Source of the DNA: Streptomyces sp. RKND-216
GTDB lineage: Bacteria; Actinomycetota; Actinomycetes; Streptomycetales; Streptomycetaceae
DNA: 64,000 bases
Reading direction: 5' to 3'
Assembly (NCBI RefSeq): GCF_004795255.1
Contig: NZ_SSBQ01000002.1
Coordinates: forward strand, 3,998,001-4,062,000
Shown: positions 55,525 to 63,959 of the stretch, piece by piece
Layout: the number at the start of each line of letters is the position of its first letter
How positions within the stretch are numbered: position 1 is the first letter of the stretch
Position numbers and translations under genes: made by a program
The notes under the pieces: generated by a model
Databases searched by the model: none
The model's input: the letters and a program-made list of their open reading frames with translations, nothing else
Told to the model about the DNA's origin: nothing

Positions 55525-56697
55525 ATGGGCCACGGTTACCTGGTGTCGGCTGTGATCGACGGATGCTTCGCCTTGTTCGCCCTCGTCCCGATCCGCAGGC
55601 CCCTGCCGCTCAGCGGGGTCGGCTACTACTTCGGCCTCGTCTTCAACGAACTCCCCTTCGTCGCCTGCTGGCTGATCGCCGCGTCCGCGCTGCCCAGGGC
55701 GGTGCGCGGCGACCTGGACACCCCCGCCGAGTGGGTCGCCTTCGGGGTCGCCATGCTGGCCGCTCTGGGATTCGTGGTGGTCGCGGTGCGGGCGCTGCCC
55801 GCCCCGGGGGCCGTGCGGGAGGCGCTGGCCGACGGCCTGGGGGAGGAGTGGCGCCGGTCGCTGCCGCCCGGGGCGGCAGCGCTGCGGCGCCGGACGCCGT
55901 GGGCGCGGATCGCGCTGTGGCCCTTCCCGTTCCTGGGACGCGGGTGGCGCGTGCAGCGGATCGCGGACGTCGCGTACGGGCCGGCGGGCCGCCAGAACAC
56001 GCTCGACCTCTACCGCAGGCGGGGCGTAACGTCGGACGCCCCCGTCTTCGTCTACCTGCACGGCGGCCGTTTTGTCAGCGGAAGGAAGAACCGCGAGGCG
56101 CTGCCGCTGCTGCACCGGCTCGCCCGGCAGGGCTGGGTGTGCGTCAGCGCCAACTACCGGCTGAGCCCCCCGGCGGTCTGGCCCGACCACCTGGTCGACG
56201 TCAAGAAGGTCCTCGCATGGGTGCGGCGGCACGGGGCGGAGTTCGGCGCCGACCCGTCGACCGTGTTCGTCGGGGGAAGCTCGGCGGGCGGCCACCTGGC
56301 GGCGTGCGCCGGCCTCACCCCGAACGACCCGGCGTACCAGCCCGGCTTCGAGTCGGCGGACACCTCCGTCACCGCGGTGGTCTCGCTGTACGGGTGGTAC
56401 GGGAACGTGAACGCCGGGGAGCGGGTGCCGTCGTCGCCGCACGGCGTGCTGCGGGAGGACGCGCCGCCGTTCTTCGTCACGCACGGCGACAAGGACCCGC
56501 TGGTGCACGTGGACGGGGCGCGGCAGTTCGTGCGGCGGCTGCGGGAGGTCTCCCGCAGCCCGGTGGTGTACGCGGAGCTGCCGGGGGCGCACCACGCGTA
56601 CGACCTGTTCCACTCGATCCGCTCCGAGGCCGTCGTCGACGGTGTCGAGGCGTTCGCGGCGTGGGTGCGGGCGACGTCCGCCACCCGCACCGACTGA
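55525..56697 (+). CDS. Membrane-anchored alpha/beta hydrolase (HSL/esterase family)
   Basis: This 390-residue protein has an N-terminal region of about 100 residues with three hydrophobic segments (VSAVIDGCFALFALVPI; YFGLVFNELPFVACWLIAAS; WVAFGVAMLAALGFVVVAV). A hormone-sensitive-lipase-like hydrolase domain follows: VFVYLHGGRFVSGRKN (oxyanion HGG), VFVGGSSAGGHLAAC (Ser253), VTHGDKDPLVHVDGARQF (Asp) and GAHHAYDLFHSIRS (His). It may deacylate or transesterify a product at the membrane. ATG at 55525 is leaderless by the TACAGT -10 seven bases upstream; cluster membership is likely but unproven. Confidence 0.86.
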   Translation: MGHGYLVSAVIDGCFALFALVPIRRPLPLSGVGYYFGLVFNELPFVACWLIAASALPRAVRGDLDTPAEWVAFGVAMLAALGFVVVAVRALPAPGAVREALADGLGEEWRRSLPPGAAALRRRTPWARIALWPFPFLGRGWRVQRIADVAYGPAGRQNTLDLYRRRGVTSDAPVFVYLHGGRFVSGRKNREALPLLHRLARQGWVCVSANYRLSPPAVWPDHLVDVKKVLAWVRRHGAEFGADPSTVFVGGSSAGGHLAACAGLTPNDPAYQPGFESADTSVTAVVSLYGWYGNVNAGERVPSSPHGVLREDAPPFFVTHGDKDPLVHVDGARQFVRRLREVSRSPVVYAELPGAHHAYDLFHSIRSEAVVDGVEAFAAWVRATSATRTD

Positions 56698-56740
56698 ACG
56701 CCGGGCGCGCCGCGGGCCCGGAGACGCGGGATGCCCCCGA

Positions 56741-57853
56741 CTACCGGGCCGCCGTGTGGGCGCGTACCATCCGGACGACTTCGTCGCCCGCCCAGACCGA
56801 GTGGTCGAGCTTTCCCGAGAAGACCGTGACGTAGCCGGGGCCGGGGGACTCGACCATCGACGGCCGGGCGTCGGTGTCGTCACGACGCGCCAGCACCACT
56901 CGGGGGCCGTGCAGCACGTCGTGCAGCCGGGCCGTGCGCAGGGACGGGACGAAGCGTGTCGCTCCCTCCAGCACCCGGCCGAACCTGGCCTCCAGACCGG
57001 CGCGGTCGAGCGTGCCGAAGTCCGGGTCGCGCCACGCGGCTGGGGCGACCTCGGCGGTGACGCGTTCCAGCACGCTGTGCTCGACGTGGTAGAGCAGGAA
57101 CTTCCCGGAGCGGCCGAACGGCAGCAGCGTGGTGAACTTCCCGTCCATGACGGTGACGCCCACCGGCGGGTGGTCCCAGTCGACGACGAACACCGCCGTG
57201 TACTCGTACTGCCGGTCCGGCGCCGGCAGGCCGAGCTGCCGGGTGAGCCGGTTGGTGTCGGAGAAGGTGCAGTTGACCACCGCGTCGAACACGCCGGCGA
57301 CGCCGTCGGCGGTACGCACGGCGAACTGCTCCCCGCGGGCCTCGACGGCCTCCACGTCCGTGCCGAGGCGCACGGTCGCCGGCGACGCGTCGAGCCGCCG
57401 GACGAGCATGTCGCGGAGGTGCGCGCAGTCGATGACGGCCTCCTCGGTGAGCATCCCCAGCGAGACGCCGGTCACCGGCGGGCTGTAGCGCGCCGGTTCG
57501 ACCAGTTCGTAGGTCAGGCCCACCCCGTCACAGAAGTCCAGGTACTCCTGCGGCGTCACCGCCGAGTCCTCCTCGGCGACGAAGTAGCCGTTGGGGAAGT
57601 CCGTCACGACGCACTCGGAGAACTCCTTGCGGAACCTCTCGTAGCCGCGGATGCACTGCTCCGCCGTGGTCCGGTCGCGCGGGTAGTGGAAGCCCAGGTG
57701 CAGGCGGTTCTGGTTGTTGAACGACGCCTGGGCGAGCGGCCGACGGTTCCGCTCGAAGACCGTGACCCGGTAGCCCTCCTCGGCCAGCCGGAGCGCCGCG
57801 ACGGCGCCGAACACGCCGCAGCCGACGACGGCCACACCACCCGCTTCAGACAT
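56741..57853 (-). CDS. FAD-dependent oxidoreductase (DAO family)
   Basis: This 370-residue flavoprotein has the Rossmann start GGVAVVGCGVFGAVAALRLA and FERNRRPLAQASFNNQNRLH, and a C-terminal glycine-rich return (SPGPGYVTVFSGKLDHSVWA). Members of this family oxidise amines or alcohols; the FNNQNRLHLGFHYPR block recalls oxidoreductases found in surface-sugar and secondary-metabolite clusters. Its start overlaps the SDR stop by 8 bases, so it is the distal gene of the sugar operon. Possible role: oxidation of a sugar carbon or of an amino sugar nitrogen; not determined. Confidence 0.82.
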   Translation of the reverse strand: MSEAGGVAVVGCGVFGAVAALRLAEEGYRVTVFERNRRPLAQASFNNQNRLHLGFHYPRDRTTAEQCIRGYERFRKEFSECVVTDFPNGYFVAEEDSAVTPQEYLDFCDGVGLTYELVEPARYSPPVTGVSLGMLTEEAVIDCAHLRDMLVRRLDASPATVRLGTDVEAVEARGEQFAVRTADGVAGVFDAVVNCTFSDTNRLTRQLGLPAPDRQYEYTAVFVVDWDHPPVGVTVMDGKFTTLLPFGRSGKFLLYHVEHSVLERVTAEVAPAAWRDPDFGTLDRAGLEARFGRVLEGATRFVPSLRTARLHDVLHGPRVVLARRDDTDARPSMVESPGPGYVTVFSGKLDHSVWAGDEVVRMVRAHTAAR

Positions 57854-58574
57854 GAGCGCCTCCGTTGACCCCGATGATCTGTCCGTTCAGGCCGGCCCAG
57901 GCCGGGTCGCAGAGGCCCGCGATCACTCCGGCGACCTCCTGAGCGGTCACCAGCCGGCCGGTCGGCGTGCGCTCGCGGTGCACCGAGCGGCGCTCCGGCG
58001 CCATGTCCCGGTACATGGTGCTGTCCTCGATCAGCGCGGGAGAGACGGCGTTCACCCGGATCCGCGGCGCCAGCCAGGTGGCCAGCGACTTGACCAGGCC
58101 GATCACGGCCGCCTTGGAGGCGGCGTAGACCGGGTCGAAGCTTCCCCGCTCGCCCGAGACGGAGGCCGTCATGACGACCTGGCCGCCGTCGCCCATCAGC
58201 GGCAGCAGGCGGCGCAGCAGCGCGGCCTGCGCGCCGACGTTCACCGTCAGCACGTCGGCGATCTGCTCGTCGGAGTAGGCGTCCAGCGAGTCGCCGGGAA
58301 GGATGCCGGCGAGGAACACCACGACGTCCAGCCGCGCGACGCGTTCGGCGCAGGCAGCGGCGGCGGCGTCCAGCGACGCCGGATCGCGCAGGTCCAGCGC
58401 AAGAGTGCGGTCCGGGGCCAGCCCCGGCACCACCCCCGTGCGCCCGGTTCCGTGGACGTGGTCGCCCCGCTGCGCGAAGGCGTCGACCACGGCGGCGCCG
58501 ATCGAGGAACCCGCCCCGACGACGAGCGTGTTGCGGGGCGGGTCGTGTGGCAGGTCGTGGGGGAGGGAGGTCAT
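57846..58574 (-). CDS. Short-chain dehydrogenase/reductase
   Basis: This 242-residue classical SDR has NTLVVGAGSSIGAAVVDAFA (TGxxxGxG variant with VGAGSSIG), VVFLAGILPGDSLD (NNAG replaced by LAG), VVMTASVSGERGS (Ser), PVYAASKAAVIGLVKSLA (YxxxK) and RVNAVSPALIEDS. It probably reduces a keto sugar or the aglycone. ATG at 58574 overlaps the upstream epimerase gene by 4 bases (ATGA). The C-terminal NGQIIGVNGGAHV is the usual FabG-like ending. Confidence 0.9.
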   Translation of the reverse strand: MTSLPHDLPHDPPRNTLVVGAGSSIGAAVVDAFAQRGDHVHGTGRTGVVPGLAPDRTLALDLRDPASLDAAAAACAERVARLDVVVFLAGILPGDSLDAYSDEQIADVLTVNVGAQAALLRRLLPLMGDGGQVVMTASVSGERGSFDPVYAASKAAVIGLVKSLATWLAPRIRVNAVSPALIEDSTMYRDMAPERRSVHRERTPTGRLVTAQEVAGVIAGLCDPAWAGLNGQIIGVNGGAHV

Positions 58575-59545
58575 GCTTCCTCGGCGAACGACGCGATGGT
58601 CCTCTTCAGCCCGTCGGCGAGCGGGACGCGGGGCTCCCAGCCCAGCACCCGGCGCGCCTTGGCGATGTCCGGCCGGCGGCGCTGCGGGTCGTCCGGGTGG
58701 GCCTCGACGAAGGAGACGGAGGATGTGCTGCCGGTCAGTTCGAGTACGTGCTCGGCCAGTTCCCGCACGGTGATCTCCTGCGGGTTGCCGATGTTGACCG
58801 GGCCGGTCTCGCCGCTGCGGGCGAGGGCGAGGATGCCCTGCACGGTGTCCTCGACGTAGCACAGCGACCGGGTCTGGGAGCCGTCCCCCATGACCGGCAG
58901 CGGCTCGCCGGCGAGTGCCTGCTTGATGAAGGTGGGCACCACGCGCCCGTCGTCGCCGCGCATGTCCGGCCCGTAGGAGTTGAACAGCCGCGCGATCGCG
59001 GCGTCCACCTGGTACTCCTGCCGGAACGCCATGGTCATCGCCTCGGAGAAGCGCTTCGACTCGTCGTAGCAGGCGCGCGGCCCGACCGGGTTGACGTTCC
59101 CCCAGTACTCCTCGCGCTGCGGGTGCTCCAGGGGATTGCCGTAGACCTCGGAGGTTGAGGTGATCACGAACCGGGCCTGCTTCTCACGCGCCAGCTCCAG
59201 CGTGTGGAAGGTGCCGTGTCCGCCGGCGCGGAGCGTCGCCACCGGCATGCCGAAGTAGTCGACCGGCGAGGCCGGGCACGCGAGGTGCAGGACGCAGTCG
59301 ACGTCGCCCGCGACCTGGAACGGCTCGACGATGTCCGCCTCGAGAAAGGTGAAGCGGGAATTCTCCCTCAGGTCGGCGATGTTCTTCAGCCGCCCGGTGC
59401 TCAGATTGTCGACGCAGGTGACGGATTCCCCCGATTCGATCAGGGTCCGGCACAGATGGGAGCCGACGAATCCCGCGCCGCCCGTGACGACGGTGTGCTG
59501 CGCCGTCCGCCCCGTCTCCTTCTCGGGTGGAATGGCATGACTCAT
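58571..59545 (-). CDS. UDP-glucuronate decarboxylase-like NDP-sugar enzyme (UXS type)
   Basis: This 324-residue extended SDR has HTVVTGGAGFVGSHLCRTLI, LACPASPVDYF, FVITSTSEVYGNPLEHPQRE then EYWGNVNPVGPRACYDESKR, ARLFNSYGPDMRGDDGRVV, and GDGSQTRSLCYVEDTV. The HPQ-E-YWGNVNP-G-R-CYDE-KR block is the hallmark of UDP-xylose synthase, which decarboxylates UDP-glucuronate through a UDP-4-keto-pentose. That would give a pentose branch beside the dTDP-hexose branch, as in calicheamicin aminopentose biosynthesis. A UDP-glucose dehydrogenase gene is not in the window. Divergent or novel substrate cannot be excluded. Confidence 0.87.
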   Translation of the reverse strand: MSHAIPPEKETGRTAQHTVVTGGAGFVGSHLCRTLIESGESVTCVDNLSTGRLKNIADLRENSRFTFLEADIVEPFQVAGDVDCVLHLACPASPVDYFGMPVATLRAGGHGTFHTLELAREKQARFVITSTSEVYGNPLEHPQREEYWGNVNPVGPRACYDESKRFSEAMTMAFRQEYQVDAAIARLFNSYGPDMRGDDGRVVPTFIKQALAGEPLPVMGDGSQTRSLCYVEDTVQGILALARSGETGPVNIGNPQEITVRELAEHVLELTGSTSSVSFVEAHPDDPQRRRPDIAKARRVLGWEPRVPLADGLKRTIASFAEEA

Positions 59546-59630
59546 CGTCGACTCCCTGCGGGCTCACTTGCGAATTCCGGAGCATGCACCCAGGGGGAAC
59601 GGGGGCATCCCAGAGGAGACTGGAGCCAGG

Positions 59631-59662
59631 ATCATAGAAGTGGATCGGCTAGTGAATGTCAT
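59631..59662 (-). promoter_or_regulatory. AT-rich promoter of the UXS operon with CTAG element
   Basis: On the minus strand TATGAT (59631-59636 on the plus scale) is a near-perfect -10, with ATGACATTCACTAG about 20 bases upstream giving a poor -35 and a CTAG core (TTCACTAGCC). About 85 bases upstream of the UXS-like start. Confidence 0.45.
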
Positions 59663-59703
59663 AGAGGCGAAGCGGGCGGCGGGCATGGGGAAACCCGGCC
59701 CGC

Positions 59704-59727
59704 GCACGGGCGTTCCCCCGCCCGTGC
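59704..59727 (-). terminator. Hairpin terminator after the fourth glycosyltransferase
   Basis: GCACGGGCG (59704-59712) and CGCCCGTGC (59719-59727) form a 9-bp stem with a 6-base loop, 19 bases beyond the glycosyltransferase stop on the minus strand. Confidence 0.6.
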
Positions 59728-59745
59728 CCCAGGTGGAGCGGCGGC

Positions 59746-60927
59746 TCAGCCGAGCATGTCCTCGATGAGGTCGGCGGCCTGCGCGGCACCGCCCGCGGAC
59801 CGGACCTCCTCGCGCAGCCGCGCCAGCCGGGCCGGCACCTCCGGGTCGGCGACGATCGCGGTCACCGCGTCCCGCAGCGCTTCGGCGGTGGCGTCCGCGG
59901 CCGGGACGTGGCGGGCCACGCCCAGTCCGACCAGCTGCTCGGTGTTGCTGAAGTGGTCGGCCCCCTGCGGCACGGCGACCATGGGCACCCCGTGGTACAG
60001 GGCCTCCGCGCAGCCGCCGGTCCCCGCGTGGGTGACGAACGCGTCGGCCTGCTCCAGCACCGCCAGCTGCGGCACCCAGGGGTGCACCTCGACGTTCGCG
60101 GGGATGGGCCCGAGGTCCGCCTGGTCGACCTTCAGCCCGATCACGAGCACCACGTGCCAGCCCGGCAGGTCGCCGAACGCCGCGAGGCACTGGCGGTAGA
60201 ACTCCGGCTGGTCGGTGAAGGAGGACCCGAAGGAGATCAGCAGCACCTTCTCCGCGCCGTCCGGCCGCGTCCAGCTGCCCTGGGCCTCGCGTCCGCCGAG
60301 ACACGGACCGACGAACGCCGCCCGGTCCGGGTCGAAGTCGTCGGCCCTCGGCTGGAGCACCTTCGCGCACAGGCTCACCAGCCGCGGCGCCCTGCCGGTG
60401 AACTCGCCCACGTCCGTGGTGACGGCGCCGTTCTCGGCCAGCCACTTGGCGAACCGCTCCTGGTACTCGGCCTCCCGCACCGCGTCCGTGCTCGGCGCGG
60501 GCTCCGGCGCCGCGTCCTCGCCGCCCCGGGGGGTGACGATGGTCGGCGAGAGGTGGGCGCACGGACGGCCCTGCGACTCGGCCAGCAGGCGGCCCACGTA
60601 GGAGCCGGTGTCGTAGAGGTAGACGTCGGCGGGGTCGTCGTCGTACGCGGCCTTCAGCTGCGGCAGGGCCCGCATGTTGCCGTCGAGGAACACGTTGATC
60701 GCGGAGAGCGCGTCCTCGGCCCACTCGCCGCCCGCCTCCGGCAGTTCGCGGAGCACCGGCACGAACTCGCCGCCGGTGACCGTCGCCAGGTGGGCGACGG
60801 CGGGCTCGTTGGCGACGGTCACCCGGTGGCCGCGGGACACCAGCTCGTGGATGACCTCCAGCATGGGCATGATGTGGCCGGGGTCCGGGTTGCCGATCAC
60901 GGCGACGTGGGCGTTTCGGCGAGTCAA
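59746..60927 (-). CDS. MGT-family glycosyltransferase
   Basis: This 393-residue GT-B enzyme has HVAVIGNPDPGHIMPMLEVI, FISFGSS-type LLISFGSSFTDQPEFYRQCL, and VPQLAVLEQADAFVTHAGTG then GCAEALYHGVPMVAVPQGAD. It is the fourth glycosyltransferase of the cluster and the only one beside the amino sugar genes, so it may carry the amino sugar (inference). The start is uncertain: TTG at 60927 is the best in-frame codon but has no Shine-Dalgarno and no clear leaderless -10. Confidence 0.88.
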   Translation of the reverse strand: MTRRNAHVAVIGNPDPGHIMPMLEVIHELVSRGHRVTVANEPAVAHLATVTGGEFVPVLRELPEAGGEWAEDALSAINVFLDGNMRALPQLKAAYDDDPADVYLYDTGSYVGRLLAESQGRPCAHLSPTIVTPRGGEDAAPEPAPSTDAVREAEYQERFAKWLAENGAVTTDVGEFTGRAPRLVSLCAKVLQPRADDFDPDRAAFVGPCLGGREAQGSWTRPDGAEKVLLISFGSSFTDQPEFYRQCLAAFGDLPGWHVVLVIGLKVDQADLGPIPANVEVHPWVPQLAVLEQADAFVTHAGTGGCAEALYHGVPMVAVPQGADHFSNTEQLVGLGVARHVPAADATAEALRDAVTAIVADPEVPARLARLREEVRSAGGAAQAADLIEDMLG

Positions 60928-61067
60928 GGGGAGATCACCCGTTCAACGTGGGTCGGTGTGGGCGGGGCGCGAACGCGGCCGTGCGGTCCGCCGCGGGTGC
61001 GGGCACGGGTCAGCATGTCGGCCGCGCGGGGCCGGACGGCGTGGTGCGGCCGGGGTCTGAGTGAACA

Positions 61068-61082
61068 TCTAGAGGGCCCCTC
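61068..61082. promoter_or_regulatory. CTAG element upstream of the fourth glycosyltransferase
   Basis: TCTAGAGGGCCCCTC, preceded by GAGTGAACA as in the element at 55445. It lies 140 bases upstream of the glycosyltransferase start and touches the stop of the adjacent aminotransferase gene. Confidence 0.4.
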
Positions 61083-62202
61083 AGGAGGACGGGGCGAGGA
61101 CGGCGCCGAGCGCCTCGGTGACGGTGTCGACGGCCTCGTCCGACAGGTACGGCCCCACGGGCAGGCTCAGCACCTCCGCGGCGAGCCGCTCGGCGCGGGG
61201 CAGCCCGCCGTCCGCTCCGAAGCCTTCCTCCGCGTAGGCCGGCGTGCGGTGCACGGCCACGGGATAGTGGACCCGCGTCTCCACCCCGGCGGCCGACAGG
61301 CGTGCCTGCACGGCGTCCCGGTCCGTTATGCGTACCACGTACTGGTGCCACGCGTGCTCGGCCCACGGTGCCACGTCCGGCGTGACGATCCCCGGGACGC
61401 CGGCCAGCGCTGCCGTGTAGCGGCTCGCGACCCGGTCGCGCCGCGCGTTCCAGTCGTCCAGGTGGCGCAGCTTGACCCGCAGCGCCGCGGCCTGCACCTC
61501 GTCGAGCCGGGAGTTGGTGCCCTGCATCCGGTGGTCGTAGCCCTGTTGGGCGCCGTAGTTCCGGTGCAGCCGCAGCCGGTCGGCCAGTGCGGGGTCGTCC
61601 GTGACGACGGCGCCGCCGTCGCCCAGCGCTCCGAGGTTCTTGCCCGGGTAGAAGCTGAACGCGACGGCGTTGCCGCTGCCGACCCGACGGCCGCGGTGGC
61701 GTGCGCCGTGGGCCTGAGCGGCGTCCTCGACGACGGCGAGGCCGTGCCGGGCGGCGAAGCGGCCGACGGCGTCGAGGTCGACCGGGTGCCCGTACAGGTG
61801 GACCGGTATCACCGCACGGGTGCGGGCGGTCACCGCGGAACCGAGCTGCTCGGTGTCGAGTAGGAAGCCGTCCTCGGCGGGTTCGACGGGGACCGGACGG
61901 GCACCTGTCGCGGACACCGCCAGCCAGGTGGCGATGAACGTGTGCGAGGGGACGAGCACGTCGTCGCCCGGGCCGACCCCGTGGGCCCGCAGGGCGAGTT
62001 CCAGGGCGGAGAGGCCGTTGCCGGTGCCGACGCAGTGGGCGTTCTCGCAGTAGGCCGCGAACTCCGCCTCGAAGGCGTCGAGTTCGGGCCCGAGCGTGTA
62101 CCACCCCGAGCGTGTGGCTCGGAGGACCGCGGCGTCGATCTCCCCCTGGACGTCGTCCAGTGCGTGCAGTCGCCGGACCTCGAAGAACGGAACGCAGCTC
62201 AC
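61081..62202 (-). CDS. DegT/DnrJ/EryC1 sugar aminotransferase (QdtB/DesV-like)
   Basis: This 373-residue PLP enzyme has GWYTLGPELDAFEAEFAAYC, CVGTGNGLSALELALRAHGV, VVEDAAQAHGARHRGRRVG, and PLP lysine in AFSFYPGKNLGALGDGGAVV. The FYPGKNLGALGDGG form is that of C3-aminotransferases acting on dTDP-3-keto-6-deoxyhexoses (QdtB, FdtB, TylB, DesV). GTG at 62202 has a strong AGGAGG and overlaps the stop of the 3,4-ketoisomerase gene by 4 bases, which fits a ketoisomerase plus aminotransferase pair making dTDP-3-amino-3,6-dideoxyhexose. Confidence 0.91.
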   Translation of the reverse strand: MSCVPFFEVRRLHALDDVQGEIDAAVLRATRSGWYTLGPELDAFEAEFAAYCENAHCVGTGNGLSALELALRAHGVGPGDDVLVPSHTFIATWLAVSATGARPVPVEPAEDGFLLDTEQLGSAVTARTRAVIPVHLYGHPVDLDAVGRFAARHGLAVVEDAAQAHGARHRGRRVGSGNAVAFSFYPGKNLGALGDGGAVVTDDPALADRLRLHRNYGAQQGYDHRMQGTNSRLDEVQAAALRVKLRHLDDWNARRDRVASRYTAALAGVPGIVTPDVAPWAEHAWHQYVVRITDRDAVQARLSAAGVETRVHYPVAVHRTPAYAEEGFGADGGLPRAERLAAEVLSLPVGPYLSDEAVDTVTEALGAVLAPSS

Positions 62203-62642
62203 GGCTGCCTCCTGACGTCTTCCAGGAACGCCGCGTAGTCGCGGTAGTAGTCCGTCTCGTCGTAGTGCTCGGATGCGAGGACCAGGCAGACGCTGTCGTC
62301 CGAGAAGTCGGTGATGTCGCGCCACACCATCGGACCCACGTACAGGCCGGTGCCCGGATCGTCCAGCCGGTACGCGCTCTGCCGGTGGCCGTCGTCGACC
62401 TTGACCGTGAAGCTGCCGTGAGCCGCGACGAAGAGCTGTTCCAGCGCGCGGTGCGCGTGGGCGCCGCGCGCGGTGCCGGTACGCGTGTGGTGCAGGTAGT
62501 AGATGCGCCGGATGGGGAACCCGGTGGTCCACTCCGATTCGACGATCGACAGGCTGCCGCGTTCGTCGTGGTGCTGTTCGAGCCCGATGAGTCGGCATGG
62601 CTTGACCCTGCCGACGGGCGTGTCGGTGGTTTTGGCCACCAT
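62199..62642 (-). CDS. dTDP-4-keto-6-deoxyhexose 3,4-ketoisomerase (FdtA/QdtA, cupin)
   Basis: This 147-residue WxcM-like cupin has HHDERGSLSIVESEWTTGFP, RRIYYLHHTRTGTARGAHAH, and EQLFVAAHGSFTVKVDDGHR; the RGAHAH histidine pair is catalytic in FdtA/QdtA. It moves the keto group from C4 to C3 so the adjacent aminotransferase can install the amine. Whether it gives the gluco (QdtA) or galacto (FdtA) product cannot be told by eye. ATG at 62642 follows GGAGAG. Confidence 0.9.
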   Translation of the reverse strand: MVAKTTDTPVGRVKPCRLIGLEQHHDERGSLSIVESEWTTGFPIRRIYYLHHTRTGTARGAHAHRALEQLFVAAHGSFTVKVDDGHRQSAYRLDDPGTGLYVGPMVWRDITDFSDDSVCLVLASEHYDETDYYRDYAAFLEDVRRQP

Positions 62643-62733
62643 CACTCTCTCTCCTTGCCCCTGATGCTCCCCGGCGCGGTGCACCGGACGGTCCGACGCC
62701 GGCCGGACGCCGTCCGCTACGTCGTGTGCTGTT

Positions 62734-63948
62734 TCACGTCCGTGCCGCGCGTCTTCGTCTGACCTCCGGGCCGTGCGCGACGGCGACGCGGACGACGTCG
62801 CAGATGATCTCGATGTCTTCGTCGCGGACAGCGGGGCCGGTGGGGAGCGCGAGGAGACGCCGGCACAGGTACTCGGCACCCGGCAGGGTGGTCGGGGCGG
62901 CTCCGGCGTAGGGCTTCATCCGGTGCAGCGGCTCGGAGAAGTACGGCCGGGCCAGCACATGCTCCGCGTGCAGCACCTGGAGCAGCAGGTCGCGGTCCAG
63001 GCCGGTCTGTTCCGGTTCGACGGTGACCATCATGTAGTGATGGCTGTTGCGGTGCCGGAGCCCGTAGTCGTACGGGGTCACGCCGGGCACGTCAGCCAGC
63101 GCGCGCAGGTAGGTGCGGTGGTTCGCCCGGTTGTGGGCGATCGTCTCCTCCAGCGACTCCAGCGAGGTCAGGCCCATGGCGGCGGCCGCCTCGCTCATCT
63201 TGCCGTTGGTGCCGACCAGCCCCACCGTGCCGTCCGAGGTGAAGCCGAAGTTCCGTGCCTGGCGCAGCCGTTCGGCGAGGTCGTCGTCGTTGGTGACGAC
63301 GGCGCCGCCCTCGAAGCTGTTGACGACCTTCGTGGCGTGGAAGCTGAAGACCTCCGCGTCCCCGAAGGCGCCGATCCGGGTGTCGTCGTGGGTACAGCCC
63401 ACCGCCGGCGCGGCGTCGAAGAACAGCCGTACCCCCGCCCCTGCCGCGATCTTCTCCAGCCGCGGCACGTCGCAGGCCTGACCCCACAGGTGCACGCCCA
63501 GGATCGCGCGGGTGCGGGGGGAGAGCAGCTCCGGGATGCGGTCGGGGTCGATCAGACCCGTCACCGGGTCGACGTCGCAGAAGACCGGCCGCAGCCCGCG
63601 CCACGCCACGGCGTGGGCGGTGGCGGGGAAGGTCAGCGCCGGGACGATCACCTCGTCGCCGGATTCCGCGCCGGTCCCCGGATCGCCGACGAGCATCTGC
63701 AGCGCCACGGTGGCGTTGCACATCGACACGCAGTGCCGGGTGCCGGCGAGTTCGGCGACCCGTTGCTCGAACTCCTCGCTCAGCGGACCCATGTTGGACA
63801 GCCACTCGGTGTCCAGCGCACGGTTGAGCCGCTCCAGGAACCGCTCCCGGACGATCGGGTTCGGCCGGCCGACCCGGTGGTTCCGCTCGAACGCCCTGGC
63901 GCCGCCGAACAGCGCCAGATCGTCGATGCCACCCTTCACCTGCACCAC
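62734..63948 (-). CDS. DegT-family sugar aminotransferase (DesI-like)
   Basis: This 404-residue PLP enzyme has WLSNMGPLSEEFEQRVAELA, CVSMCNATVALQMLV, VRLFFDAAPAVGCTHDDTR, and PLP lysine in VFSFHATKVVNSFEGGAVVT. The FHATK-N-FEGGA signature is that of DesI-type C4-aminotransferases and of the calicheamicin aminopentose enzyme, so it may aminate C4 of a hexose or of the UDP-4-keto-pentose made by the UXS-like enzyme. Two aminotransferases of different type imply two amino sugars or a diamino sugar. Tandem GTG codons leave the exact start open. Confidence 0.89.
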   Translation of the reverse strand: MVQVKGGIDDLALFGGARAFERNHRVGRPNPIVRERFLERLNRALDTEWLSNMGPLSEEFEQRVAELAGTRHCVSMCNATVALQMLVGDPGTGAESGDEVIVPALTFPATAHAVAWRGLRPVFCDVDPVTGLIDPDRIPELLSPRTRAILGVHLWGQACDVPRLEKIAAGAGVRLFFDAAPAVGCTHDDTRIGAFGDAEVFSFHATKVVNSFEGGAVVTNDDDLAERLRQARNFGFTSDGTVGLVGTNGKMSEAAAAMGLTSLESLEETIAHNRANHRTYLRALADVPGVTPYDYGLRHRNSHHYMMVTVEPEQTGLDRDLLLQVLHAEHVLARPYFSEPLHRMKPYAGAAPTTLPGAEYLCRRLLALPTGPAVRDEDIEIICDVVRVAVAHGPEVRRRRAART

Positions 63949-63959
63949 GTCCCCGACTC

